Positions 50,357 through 59,223 of a stretch of DNA of 64,000 bases are shown in pieces. The stretch covers positions 541,742 to 605,741 of the forward strand of contig NZ_CADFEB010000001.1 in assembly GCF_902833085.1 (NCBI RefSeq). Reading direction: 5' to 3'. How positions within the stretch are numbered: position 1 is the stretch's first letter; the number at the start of each line of letters is the position of its first letter. The translations under genes and the position numbers were made by a program. This DNA comes from Burkholderia ubonensis (GTDB lineage: Bacteria; Pseudomonadota; Gammaproteobacteria; Burkholderiales; Burkholderiaceae). The notes beneath the pieces are model-generated. The model was given only the letters and a program-made list of their open reading frames with translations. It was not told where the DNA came from and did no database searches.

Positions 50357-50730
50357 CACTTCACCTTGAACACGTAGGTGCCTTTGGTCTTGTGCGCATC
50401 CGCGGTCATCGCGGTCCACTGGACCGTGTATGTACCCGACGCCAGCTTCGGCACTGCGACCGTCATCACGCGCGGCGCGGACGCGTCGACCCTGGCCTTC
50501 TCCTTCGTGACGGCGGCGCCGCTCGCGTCGGATACCTTGACCGAACTGAAGGTCGGTTCGAGGTCTTCGTTGAAGGCCAGGCGCAACACGTCGGGCGCGG
50601 CATCGACCGTGCTGCCCGATGCGGGCACCGCGCTTTCCAGCTTGCCGTGCGCGAGCGCGGCGACCGGCGCAAGCGCCAACGCGCCGGCCGCGGCCAGTCC
50701 GGCGAAATGCTTGAGGGTGAATGTCTTCAT
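50356..50730 (-). CDS. copC: periplasmic copper-binding protein CopC
   Basis: A 124-residue CopC. A signal peptide ends at about residue 27 (VAALA), leaving His28 at the mature N-terminus, the Cu(II) ligand in this family. The beta-sandwich shows HGKLESAVPASGSTV, LRLAFNEDLEPTFSSVKV and the closing YTVQWTAMTADAHKTKGTYVFKV with Asp and His for the same site. It chelates copper in the periplasm for CopD. Overlaps copD by one base. Confidence 0.93.
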   Translation of the reverse strand: MKTFTLKHFAGLAAAGALALAPVAALAHGKLESAVPASGSTVDAAPDVLRLAFNEDLEPTFSSVKVSDASGAAVTKEKARVDASAPRVMTVAVPKLASGTYTVQWTAMTADAHKTKGTYVFKVK

Positions 50731-50746
50731 GTTGAGGCTCGTCTCG

Positions 50747-51094
50747 TCACTGCTTCTGCAGCTTCGTGACGGTGAGCGCACCGTTCACTTCGTCGGCGAC
50801 GAAATCGATCTTGTCGCCGGTCTTCACCTGCGACAGCATCGCCGGGTCCTTGACCTTGAAGACCATCGTCATCGCGTCCATGCCGAGGTTCTCCAGCGGG
50901 CCGTGCTTGATGGTCAGCTTGCCGGCGGCCGTGTCGACCTTCCTGATTTCGCCGTGCGACATGCCGCTCGCGGCTTCGGCGCCCTGCTTCGCACCGCCGC
51001 TCATGTCCATGTTGCCCATCTCGCCGGCGGCATGCGACGCGGCCGAGAACGCGAGGGCCCAGCCCATCGCAATCGAAACAAGTGCTTTTTTCAT
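50747..51094 (-). CDS. CusF-like periplasmic copper-binding protein
   Basis: A 115-residue protein with a signal peptide (about 1-23) and a CusF fold: HGEIRKVDTAAGKLTIKHGPLENLGMDAMTMVFKVKD. In CusF, Cu(I) is held by His, two Met and a nearby Trp; here the His (HGP, residue 64), and Met72, Met75 and Met77 are kept, but the Trp is replaced. A Met/His-rich stretch after the signal (MGNMDMSGG) may bind more copper. It is 17 bp upstream of copC in the same operon. Confidence 0.88.
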   Translation of the reverse strand: MKKALVSIAMGWALAFSAASHAAGEMGNMDMSGGAKQGAEAASGMSHGEIRKVDTAAGKLTIKHGPLENLGMDAMTMVFKVKDPAMLSQVKTGDKIDFVADEVNGALTVTKLQKQ

Positions 51095-51158
51095 CGTCTT
51101 TCTCCAGGGTTGAGGGGGTGAAGCGGACGGCCGGGTCAGCCCGGCCTTGTCATGTAAT

Positions 51159-52454
51159 TCAGCCGTCCGGCAGCTCGCCGGTGTATTCGTAGGCCACGGT
51201 TCCCTTCGGATGCCTGAACCAGCCCGGGTCGCGGTAGTCGTTCCGGCCCAGCCCCTGCCGGACCTTGACGACGGTGAACATGCCGCCCATCTCCAGCGGC
51301 CCGAACGGCCCGGTGCCGGTCATCATCGGCAGCGTGTTGTCGGGCAGCGGCATCTCCATCTCGCCCATCGCGCCGCCGGTGCTGCCCATCGCCATGTAGT
51401 CGGGCACCAGCTTGTTGATGCGTTTCGCGAGATCCTTCTGCGGCACGCCGATGAGGTTCGGCACCTGATGGCCCATCGCATTCATCGTGTGATGCGACTT
51501 GTGGCAGTGGAACGCCCAGTCGCCGGGGCGGTTCGCGGTGAACTCGATCGCGCGCATCTGGCCCACCGCGACGTCGGCCGTCACCTCCGGCCAGCGCGCG
51601 GCCGGCGGAATCCACCCGCCGTCCGTGCCGGCCACCTCGAAGCTGTAGCCGTGCAGGTGGATCGGGTGATTCGTCATCGTCAGGTTGCCGAACCGGATGC
51701 GCACGCGGTCGCCCGCGCGCACCGGCAGCGGGTCGATGCCCGGGAACACGCGCGAATTGAACGTCCACATGTTGAAGTCCGTCATCTCGTTGACGCGCGG
51801 CGTGTAGCTGCCCGGGTCGATGTCGTAGGCCGCCAGCAGGAACACGAAGTCCCGGTCGACCGGCATCACGCCGCGGTCCTTCGGGTGCACGATGAACATG
51901 CCCATCATCCCCATCGCCATCTGCACCATCTCGTCGGCGTGCGGGTGATACATGAAAGTCCCGTGCTTCTCCAGCTCGAACTCGTAGACGAACGTCTTGC
52001 CGGGCGGGATGTGCGGCTGCGTGAGCCCGCCGACGCCGTCCATCCCGCTGGGCAGCAGCATGCCGTGCCAGTGAACGGTCGTATGCTCGGGCAGCCGGTT
52101 CGTGACGAAGATGCGGACCTTGTCGCCCTCGACCGCCTCGATGGTCGGGCCGGGCGATTGCCCGTTGTAGCCCCACAGGTTCGCCTTCATGCCGGGCGCC
52201 ATCTCGCGCACGACCGGCTCGGCCGTCAGGTGGAATTCCTTCCAGCCGTTCTTCATCCGCCACGGCAGGCTCCAGCCGTTGAGCGTCGAGACCGGCGTAT
52301 ACGGGCGTCCGCTGGGCGGCACGAGCGGCGGCTGCGTCGCCGCCTTCGCCATCGTCGGTGCTTCGGGGAGCGACGCGGCGCCCGCCTTGCTGACCATCGC
52401 GGCGCCAAGGAGTGCGGCCCCGGAGCCGCTGAGGAATTGTCGACGGGACACCAT
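51159..52454 (-). CDS. multicopper oxidase (copper detoxification)
   Basis: A 431-residue multicopper oxidase that converts Cu(I) to less toxic Cu(II) in the periplasm. A twin-arginine signal (VSRRQFL, then GAALLGAAM) exports it folded. The copper motifs are complete: HWHG (128-131), HPH (170-172), HPIHLHG (263-269) and HCHKSHH (316-322). Met-rich segments (VQMAMGMMGMF; then MGSTGGAMGEMEMPLPDN) resemble the copper-binding inserts of CueO/CopA. It lies between the TolC-type gene (1 bp away) and the CusF-like gene in the operon. Confidence 0.94.
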   Translation of the reverse strand: MVSRRQFLSGSGAALLGAAMVSKAGAASLPEAPTMAKAATQPPLVPPSGRPYTPVSTLNGWSLPWRMKNGWKEFHLTAEPVVREMAPGMKANLWGYNGQSPGPTIEAVEGDKVRIFVTNRLPEHTTVHWHGMLLPSGMDGVGGLTQPHIPPGKTFVYEFELEKHGTFMYHPHADEMVQMAMGMMGMFIVHPKDRGVMPVDRDFVFLLAAYDIDPGSYTPRVNEMTDFNMWTFNSRVFPGIDPLPVRAGDRVRIRFGNLTMTNHPIHLHGYSFEVAGTDGGWIPPAARWPEVTADVAVGQMRAIEFTANRPGDWAFHCHKSHHTMNAMGHQVPNLIGVPQKDLAKRINKLVPDYMAMGSTGGAMGEMEMPLPDNTLPMMTGTGPFGPLEMGGMFTVVKVRQGLGRNDYRDPGWFRHPKGTVAYEYTGELPDG

Positions 52455-52455
52455 G

Positions 52456-53889
52456 TTATTGACCTTCCGAATGCGTTGCCGGCGCCGGTTGCGCCGTGTT
52501 GGCCGAAGCGGGCTGCGCCGCGCCCGCGCGGGGCAGATGGCCGCCGACCGCCTGCTGGAGATCGGTTTGCGCGAGCCAGTAGTCCTTCAGCGAGTCGATG
52601 TAGCTGTTGACCGCGCCGACCTGTTCGCGCGAATCCGCGAGCAGCTCGAAGACGCTGGCGAGCATGCCGTTGTAGCGGAGCATCAGCTCGTCCGAGATGG
52701 TCTTGCGCAGCGGCACGACCTCGTCGCGATAGTGCTTCGCGACGTCGTAGCTGGTCACGTACGCCGAGTACGACTCGCGAACCTCCGAGCGCGCATCGAT
52801 CGCGGTCCGGGCGAGCTGGTTCGCCGAGCGCATGTAGATGGCTTCCGCCCGGGCAACCTTCGCGCCGCCCCAGTCGAACACGGGAATCTCGATGCTGATC
52901 TCGTAGCCGTGCTCATGCCCCTTGTCGGTCTCGTAGTTGTTCACGTAGCCGACATCGAGCGCATTGATGAAGCGCGTCGCCTTGGTGAGCCCCAGCGATG
53001 ACGCGACGCCCTGCGTTTGCAGCTTCGCCGCCTGAATGTCCAGGCGGTTCTGCATCGCGTAGCTTTCGAGGTCGCCGAGATTCGGGCGCGCCTTCGGCAA
53101 GTCCGGCAGGCGCTCGGGAAGCGCGTACTGCGCGCCCGCTCCCCACAAGCCCATCGTGCGCGTCAGCTTTTCGCGCGCGGCGACGGCCTGCTGCCGCGTC
53201 CTGGCGAGCTGTGCGACCGAATCGGCATAGAACGCCTGCTCGCGTGCGTAGTCGAGCTTGCTGAAGTTGCCGGCCTGACGCATGCGTGAGGCCAGTTCGG
53301 CGCCGGCGTCCGCGGAGTCCTTCACCTGCTCCGCGTACCGGGCGGCCTGCTCGGCCGCAACCGCGTTGACGTACGCGCGGCGAGCGTCGGCGGCGACCTT
53401 GAGCATGCCGTCCGCCGTCTCCAGCTTGGTCTGCTCGAAGCGGCGCCCTTCGATGCGCGTGGCGAACGGCAACGTCAGCAGGCCGAGCACGTTCGCCGAG
53501 AACGTGCGGCCGATACTCAGGTCGCCGTTTCCCGCGCGGGTCCGGCTGAACGTGAATCCTGGATTCGGGAGGCGGCCGGCCTGCACCAGATCGGCCTCGG
53601 ACAGGCCCAGTTCCGCGTAGGACGCCTGAAGGCCGCGATTGTTCAGCAGCGCGACCTGCACCGCGTCGTCCATCGTGAGCGGGCCGGCGAGCAGCTCCTG
53701 CGTCCGTTTTGCCACGGTATTCCGGTCGTCGTCCGTCCTGACGATGACCGCGTCCTTGCCGAGCCGCTCCCTGGCGGTAGAGGACACCGTATCGAACCCG
53801 CCGTCCTTTGAGAACGTGGTGCAGCCGGCGAGCAACGCCATCACCGCGATGCCCGCCCCCATTCGAGCGGAAAGGAATCGTCGCATCAT
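52456..53889 (-). CDS. TolC-family outer-membrane lipoprotein
   Basis: A 477-residue outer-membrane efflux protein. A lipoprotein signal ends in MALLAGC, and the two OEP repeats are visible, with long helical segments (LVQAGRLPNPGFTFSRTRAG; ARREYV-like DARRAYVNAVAAEQAARYAEQV; LGLTKATRFINALDVGYVNNYETDKGHEHGYEISIEIPVFDWGGAKV). It forms the outer channel for metal export. No RND pump or membrane-fusion gene is adjacent, so it may serve the copper oxidase operon or a pump elsewhere. Its start ATGATG overlaps the end of the His-rich gene. Confidence 0.9.
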   Translation of the reverse strand: MMRRFLSARMGAGIAVMALLAGCTTFSKDGGFDTVSSTARERLGKDAVIVRTDDDRNTVAKRTQELLAGPLTMDDAVQVALLNNRGLQASYAELGLSEADLVQAGRLPNPGFTFSRTRAGNGDLSIGRTFSANVLGLLTLPFATRIEGRRFEQTKLETADGMLKVAADARRAYVNAVAAEQAARYAEQVKDSADAGAELASRMRQAGNFSKLDYAREQAFYADSVAQLARTRQQAVAAREKLTRTMGLWGAGAQYALPERLPDLPKARPNLGDLESYAMQNRLDIQAAKLQTQGVASSLGLTKATRFINALDVGYVNNYETDKGHEHGYEISIEIPVFDWGGAKVARAEAIYMRSANQLARTAIDARSEVRESYSAYVTSYDVAKHYRDEVVPLRKTISDELMLRYNGMLASVFELLADSREQVGAVNSYIDSLKDYWLAQTDLQQAVGGHLPRAGAAQPASANTAQPAPATHSEGQ

Positions 53890-54182
53890 TTGGCAGCTTC
53901 CTCGTGCTTCGCGTGGTTCGAACGGTTGTCGCCCGGTTGGGCCGGCGCGCCGCCGTGCTTCATGCCGCCTTTGGCCGGTTTGTCGACGACGGCCTTGTTC
54001 AGTTGCAGCCACGTCGGTCCATCGCCGTCGCGGTAAGGCTGATAGCCGTCGAACGCAGAGGGAATGGTCATCGCCGGCACCGGGGCCGCTGCGTCGGTCG
54101 GATCGGGAAAGGTTGTCGCGGCTTGCGCGAGCGACGGCAAGGTGGCCGCCGCGCCAAGCAGCGCTACAGAAATCAGTCGCAT
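53886..54182 (-). CDS. exported His-rich hypothetical protein of the copper operon
   Basis: A 98-residue protein with a signal peptide (about 1-21, ending LAQA). The mature part is Pro-rich in the middle and His/Lys-rich at the end (KGGMKHGG; NRSNHAKHEEAAK), so it may bind copper. No known family. Its stop overlaps the ATG of the TolC-type gene, putting it first in the copper operon after the separate gene at 54264. Confidence 0.75.
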   Translation of the reverse strand: MRLISVALLGAAATLPSLAQAATTFPDPTDAAAPVPAMTIPSAFDGYQPYRDGDGPTWLQLNKAVVDKPAKGGMKHGGAPAQPGDNRSNHAKHEEAAK

Positions 54183-54263
54183 ACGTGTTCTCGTCGTGAA
54201 TCAACGGACAGGCGCGAATCAGCGCGCCGGGTCGAATGGCGTGCGCGGTTCATCAACCGCGAA

Positions 54264-54653
54264 CTAGACCGATAAGCGGCGAGGCGGCCGCTCGATGCCG
54301 TCGGTCAGGAACGACACGACGCCGGCGGGAGGCGGAATGGGGCTGGCGACGCGAGCGGCGTCCGGTGCGGCGGCCACGGCAGGCATCGCCGGCAATCCCG
54401 TGCCGATGCAGCAGGATGCACAGGTCGAACACGCATGCGCGTGGTGCGCGCCGCCGTGATGTCGCGGGTGATGCGCGTCGTCCGCACGCGCGATGCGTTG
54501 CATGTCGGGGTGGTATTCTGGCGCGGCCTGTTCCAGGTGCCGGGGCGCATCGCCCTGCGCGGCGGCGCATTGCGTCGAGACGGCCGCAAACGACTGAACC
54601 GGAAGGCTCAGCGCGAGCAAGACGACGATGAAGAATTTGCGCCAGTACGACAT
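54264..54653 (-). CDS. DUF2946-like Cys/His-rich exported protein
   Basis: A 129-residue protein with an N-terminal membrane or signal segment (FFIVVLLALSLPVQSFA). The middle has a dense metal-binding-like patch (DDAHHPRHHGGAHHAHACSTC and then ASCC). The end reads DGIERPPRRLSV, the closing motif typical of DUF2946-like proteins. Such genes commonly accompany copper systems. It is upstream of the His-rich gene by 81 bp on the same strand, and divergent from the response regulator. Confidence 0.7.
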   Translation of the reverse strand: MSYWRKFFIVVLLALSLPVQSFAAVSTQCAAAQGDAPRHLEQAAPEYHPDMQRIARADDAHHPRHHGGAHHAHACSTCASCCIGTGLPAMPAVAAAPDAARVASPIPPPAGVVSFLTDGIERPPRRLSV

Positions 54654-54906
54654 GGAAGCGGAATCCGGCAAGCGGCAATCGAGTGAGTCAGGACAGAACG
54701 TGGGCCGCAGCTTATCGCCGCGCGCGTGACGCCGGCATGGCCATAAAATGACCGGAATTTCATGCAGGCGCGTTGTCCGGACCGTCGACGGCCGGCGCTT
54801 CATGAAAAAAATGTCATCCAGCCGTCATGCCCGGCGCGCCCGCGCCGCCCCAAGCTCGGGCCCTGGACCGACCCGCCTCACTACAGACAGCACGACCCAC
54901 TCAGCA

Positions 54907-55578
54907 ATGCGGATACTCATAGTCGAAGACGAGCCGAAAATGGCGTCGTATCTCCGGAAGGGATTGATGGAGGCGAGCTACACGGTCGACGTGGCCGAGA
55001 ATGGCCAGGACGGCCTGTTCCTGGCGCTGCACGAAAACTTCGACCTGATCGTGCTGGACGTCATGCTGCCCGGCATCGACGGCTTCGAGGTGCTCAAGCG
55101 CGTGAGGGCACAGAAGCAGACGCCGGTGCTCCTGCTGACGGCGCGGGAAGCCATCGAAGACAAGGTGACCGGCCTCGAATTGGGCGCGGACGACTACCTG
55201 CCCAAGCCGTTTGCCTACGCCGAGTTCCTGGCCCGCATTCGCGCGCTGCTGCGGCGCGCGCCGCGCCACGTCCGGGACATCCTGCTCGTCGCCGATCTCG
55301 AAGTAGACCTCATCCGGCGGCGCGTGAAGCGCGGCGACACGCGCATCGATCTCACCGCGCAGGAGTTCGCGTTGCTGCAGCTCCTCGCCGAACGCGAAGG
55401 CGAGGTGCTCACGCGCACCTTCATCACCTCCCAGATCTGGGACATGAACTTCGACAGCGACACCAACGTGGTGGACGCCGCCGTCAAGCGCCTGCGCGCG
55501 AAAATCGACAACGCATACGAGACGAAGCTCATCCACACGATACGCGGGATGGGCTACGTGCTCGAGGACCGCTCGTGA
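54907..55578 (+). CDS. OmpR-family response regulator (CusR/IrlR-like)
   Basis: A 223-residue response regulator: receiver domain with phosphorylated Asp51 in LIVLDVMLPG, Thr79 and Lys100, and a winged-helix DNA-binding domain (IDLTAQEFALLQLLAEREGEVLTRTFITSQIWD; VVDAAVKRLRAKID). It resembles CusR/IrlR regulators of metal resistance. A candidate operator of ATGA/TCAT arms (54747-54763) lies in the 253-bp divergent region shared with the copper operon. The sensor-kinase GTG overlaps its stop by 4 bases. Confidence 0.92.
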   Translation: MRILIVEDEPKMASYLRKGLMEASYTVDVAENGQDGLFLALHENFDLIVLDVMLPGIDGFEVLKRVRAQKQTPVLLLTAREAIEDKVTGLELGADDYLPKPFAYAEFLARIRALLRRAPRHVRDILLVADLEVDLIRRRVKRGDTRIDLTAQEFALLQLLAEREGEVLTRTFITSQIWDMNFDSDTNVVDAAVKRLRAKIDNAYETKLIHTIRGMGYVLEDRS

Positions 55579-56975
55579 CCGACGGCCCCGCACCGTACTC
55601 GCTGCTCCGGCGGCTGACGCTCGCATTCGCGCTGGTCGCGGCGCTCGTGTTCGCGTTGACCGGCACCTACCTGTACCGGTCGTTGTCGGCGGAACTGCAG
55701 CGGCGCGACGACATCGAGATCGGCGGCAAGCTGAACCAGTTCCTGCAGCTTGCGCGCGCGAGCGGCTCGACCGAGGCCGTCCGCACGAACCCGGCCGTCG
55801 TTCACGAAGTGCTGCTGTCCCATCCCGGCGTCTATCTGGGCATCTACGACGGCCGCAACACGCTGCTGGTCGAGCACACCGACAAGCCGGGCGTGAAGCT
55901 CGACGCACTCGTCACCGGCCGGCATCCGGGCCGCCGGCCCTTTACCTGCTCGCCCGACGGCATCGGGCCGTCCCGCTGCATCGTCGCCGAAGCGACGCTG
56001 CCGTCCGGCGAAGCGATCCGGGTGGCGCTGGTCCGCACGGCGACCGACCGGCAATCGCTGCTCGAAAGCTACCGGGTCGATATCTGGGTCGCGGTTGCCG
56101 TCGGCGCGATCCTGGTCGGCGCGCTCGGCTATGCGGTTGCGCGCCGCGGCCTGCGTCCGGTCGAGAGCCTGGGCCGGCAGACCTCCCGCATCGAGGCGCA
56201 CAACCTGAACGAGCGGCTCGACATCGGCGGCGGCCCGATCGAGCTGCGCGAACTCGCCGTCGCCGTGAATCGCATGCTCGACCGGCTCGAACGCGCGTTC
56301 GTCCGCCTGTCGCAGTTTTCGTCGGACCTCGCGCACGACATGCGCACGCCGCTGGCCAACGTGATCAGCTCGTCGCAAGTCACGTTGTCTCGACCCAGGA
56401 CGACCGACGAATACGAAACGCTGATCGACTCGAACATCGAGGAATGCGAGCGTCTGCAGCGCATGATCGAGAACATGCTGTTCCTCGCGCGCACCGACAA
56501 CGCGCAACAGCACCTGAAGCTGTCGGACCTCGACGCGGCGAACGAGCTGGGCCGGCTGGCCTCGTACTTCCAGGGCATCGCCGACGAAAAGGACATCAGC
56601 ATCGTGGTTCAAGGCGACGCGCGAGTGGCGGCCGATGCCACGCTGTTTCGCCGCGCGGTCAGCAATCTCGTGTCGAACGCGCTGGACCATGCGCTGGCCG
56701 GCTCGACGATCGAACTGGCTGCGCTTTCGTCCGCGGGTTTTTCCGTCGTCAAGGTGACGAATCGCGGACGCCCGATCGCGCCGGAGCACATCGACCGCAT
56801 CTTCGAGCGCTTCTATCGCGTCGACGCGTCGCGGCACGGGTCGTCCAGAAATGCGGGCCTCGGTCTCGCCATCGTCAAATCGATCATGGAACTGCACCGC
56901 GGCAACGTCGAGGCGGTGAGCGACGACGCAGGCACCACCTTCATCCTGCGCTTTCCCGTTCCGGCCACGGCCTGA
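55575..56975 (+). CDS. heavy-metal sensor histidine kinase (CusS/IrlS-like)
   Basis: A 466-residue membrane kinase. Two membrane segments (about 16-36 and 170-190) bracket a periplasmic sensor containing several His and a Cys pair. Then a HAMP linker, the H-box SDLAHDMRTPLANV with phosphorylated His254, and the ATPase domain (NLVSNALDHA; IFERFYRVDASR; GLGLAIVKSIMELHRG). It phosphorylates the adjacent response regulator when periplasmic copper or another metal is sensed. GTG start overlaps the previous stop (GTGA). Confidence 0.92.
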   Translation: MTDGPAPYSLLRRLTLAFALVAALVFALTGTYLYRSLSAELQRRDDIEIGGKLNQFLQLARASGSTEAVRTNPAVVHEVLLSHPGVYLGIYDGRNTLLVEHTDKPGVKLDALVTGRHPGRRPFTCSPDGIGPSRCIVAEATLPSGEAIRVALVRTATDRQSLLESYRVDIWVAVAVGAILVGALGYAVARRGLRPVESLGRQTSRIEAHNLNERLDIGGGPIELRELAVAVNRMLDRLERAFVRLSQFSSDLAHDMRTPLANVISSSQVTLSRPRTTDEYETLIDSNIEECERLQRMIENMLFLARTDNAQQHLKLSDLDAANELGRLASYFQGIADEKDISIVVQGDARVAADATLFRRAVSNLVSNALDHALAGSTIELAALSSAGFSVVKVTNRGRPIAPEHIDRIFERFYRVDASRHGSSRNAGLGLAIVKSIMELHRGNVEAVSDDAGTTFILRFPVPATA

Positions 56976-57044
56976 ACCGTTCGTCACTCGCCTCGCCGCG
57001 CGGCATGACATGCACGCCGCGCGGCGAGGCCACCCGGCCGGCGA

Positions 57045-58856
57045 TCAGCGGCCGCCCGGCAGCGCGATGTCGACCAGCACCGGATCGTGATCCGACGAGC
57101 GGTACGCGTCGGGCGCGTAGTAGGTCCGTTGCTGCTCGGCGCTCTTGTACGCGAGCGTGTACTGCAGCGCGACCGGCTCGTCCGCGTTGATGTGCCATTC
57201 GTGCACGGCCTTCACGTGCGCCGCGAGCGGCAGCGACGCGAGCGCGTGATCGAGATAGCCCGCTTCGCCGTTGTAGACGTAGCTGTACGCATTCGCGCCG
57301 ATCCAGCGCGACACGAGGTTGCGGTAGCCGCGCGACTCGAGCAGGCGGATCGGGTCTTCATGCGTGTAGCTGTTGAAATCGCCGATCAGCAGCACGCCCT
57401 GGCTCGACGCGCCGGTCGGCGTGCCGGCGAGCCAGTCGGCGAGCTTGGCGGCCGCGCGCGTGCGCGTCGCGTTCCAGCAGCCCTGGCCGTCGCCCTGGTC
57501 GAGATCGTCGCTCGCCGCGTCCGGGCAATTCTTCGACTTCAGATGGTTCACCGCGACCGTCAGCGCATGCTTGCCGCCGACGCGCCGGAACGTCTGCGCG
57601 AGCGGCTGGCGGTTCTTGTCGTCGATCGCGAGCGTCGCCGCGCGGCCGACCGGTTCGACCTTGCTGCCGTCGTAGATCAGCGCGACCGCGATCGCGTCGC
57701 CGCCGAGCCGCGCCGTGCCCGGATCGACGACGCGCCAGTTGGCACCTAGCTTCGCCGCGAGCTGGCGCACCGCGCTCAGTTCGCCGTAGCCGTTGTTCTG
57801 GATTTCCATCAGGCCGATCACGTCGGCGTCGAGCGCCTTCAGCGCGCTGACGATCTTCGCGTCCTGGCGCTGGAACTCCTGATAGTTCTTCGCGCCGCGG
57901 TTGGCCGGATCGTCGAAGCCGCCGCCGAGTCCGTTACCGTTGAAATAATTGAGGACATTGAACGAAGCGACGCGCAGGTTCGCGTGCCGATCGCGCGCGG
58001 GCGCCGCGGTGCGCGGATTCGCGCGCGCATCGAACGCGGGCACGGCCGCACCCGGCACCGGCTGCACGCGCCAAGCGCCGTAGCGCATCTCGAGCACGCC
58101 TTCGACGTTGCTGACCGTGTAGCCCGCGCGCAGCGTGTTCGCGGCGGAAAGCCCGGGCGCCGGATACGGGACGCTCGCCGGGTTCTGCTTGTTCGAGCCG
58201 TCGTCGAGGACCAGCCGGTTGCGCGCGTTCGCGTCGATTTGCGACTGCGCCTGCGCGGGCGGCACGACGCTCGTCGGCGTGCGCAGGCGGCCGTTGCTGA
58301 GCAGCACGCTGCCGTAGCGGCCGAGCTCGTAGTTGTCGGTGACGTTCAGCTTCTGCGGCAGCCGCACCAGCATGCCTTCATACGCGGCGAACGTGTTCAC
58401 GTTGTCGACGGGCAGCGCGAGCGTCGCGGGCGTGACCGACTGGCCGTTCGCGCACACCGCGATGGCGCCCGACAGCGTGAGCTGCGTCTGCCCGTATTTC
58501 TCCTCGACCTTGCCCGTCACGTGGACGAGGTCGCCCGCCTTCGCGCGCGCTTTCGGCGCATAGACGAACAGCCCCTCGGAAACGCCCGGCTGGTTGCGCC
58601 GCTGCGCATCGGCCTGCTGGACGAAGAAGCCGCCGAAGCCGTCGGCGCCGCCGAAATCGGCGGTGACGACCGCTTCGATCGAGACGTTCTGGCCGGCGAG
58701 CGGCGACGGCCCGCCCGGCCCCTGAATTTCGGCGATCGGCGTCGCACTGCCGCCGCAGGTCGCGCTGACGGGCGCGGCGGTGGCCGCGAGCGCCGGCGCG
58801 GCGGCAAGGGCGGGCAGGAGCAACAGGAGGGCAGGCACGGGAATCGGAGCACGCAT
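57045..58856 (-). CDS. ExeM/NucH-family extracellular endonuclease
   Basis: A 603-residue secreted nuclease. After a signal peptide (about 1-24) comes an OB-like N-terminal domain (VSIEAVVTADFGGADGFGGFFVQQAD), then an endonuclease/exonuclease/phosphatase domain: RVASFNVLNYFNGNG, DVIGLMEIQNNGYG, ALTVAVNHLKSKNCPD, VLLIGDFNSYTHEDP and SSDHDPVLVDI. These hold the metal-binding Asn, Glu, Asp and catalytic His. It degrades extracellular DNA, for nutrients or biofilm dispersal. It ends convergent to the copper sensor kinase. No C-terminal sortase or rhombosortase tail is seen. Confidence 0.93.
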   Translation of the reverse strand: MRAPIPVPALLLLLPALAAAPALAATAAPVSATCGGSATPIAEIQGPGGPSPLAGQNVSIEAVVTADFGGADGFGGFFVQQADAQRRNQPGVSEGLFVYAPKARAKAGDLVHVTGKVEEKYGQTQLTLSGAIAVCANGQSVTPATLALPVDNVNTFAAYEGMLVRLPQKLNVTDNYELGRYGSVLLSNGRLRTPTSVVPPAQAQSQIDANARNRLVLDDGSNKQNPASVPYPAPGLSAANTLRAGYTVSNVEGVLEMRYGAWRVQPVPGAAVPAFDARANPRTAAPARDRHANLRVASFNVLNYFNGNGLGGGFDDPANRGAKNYQEFQRQDAKIVSALKALDADVIGLMEIQNNGYGELSAVRQLAAKLGANWRVVDPGTARLGGDAIAVALIYDGSKVEPVGRAATLAIDDKNRQPLAQTFRRVGGKHALTVAVNHLKSKNCPDAASDDLDQGDGQGCWNATRTRAAAKLADWLAGTPTGASSQGVLLIGDFNSYTHEDPIRLLESRGYRNLVSRWIGANAYSYVYNGEAGYLDHALASLPLAAHVKAVHEWHINADEPVALQYTLAYKSAEQQRTYYAPDAYRSSDHDPVLVDIALPGGR

Positions 58857-59223
58857 GACGGAGAGTCCGGTTGTGAGGGTGCCGAAAGCTTAGCGGTGCT
58901 TGGTGACAGTTTGTAGTAAGCGAACGATGGATGAATGTAATGTCGTCGATCCAGCCGGACGGACTGCCGAGCGGCGGATGCTCCGGGTCGCCGGAAAGCG
59001 TTCGCAACCGGCGCGGCCCGACGGCAGCGGGCCCCGCGCCATTCCTTGCGCGATCCCCGGGCCGAAACCCGGCGCCGCCAATTACTACGAAAAATTACAT
59101 GTGCTATCGTTCGGCCCACTCGTGCCGTGGGTCGCTCATCACTCGCGCACGACTCGCTACGCTACGCCGGCCGCTTTTGGCCCCAGATAAATCACGCCCG
59201 GTCCGCCGGCGAATTCCAGACTC
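58857..59223. other. intergenic region between divergent genes
   Basis: 367 bases between the nuclease and DUF4118 starts. Both promoters must lie here. No ORF with family signals, no repeat and no clear hairpin was found. Confidence 0.5.
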
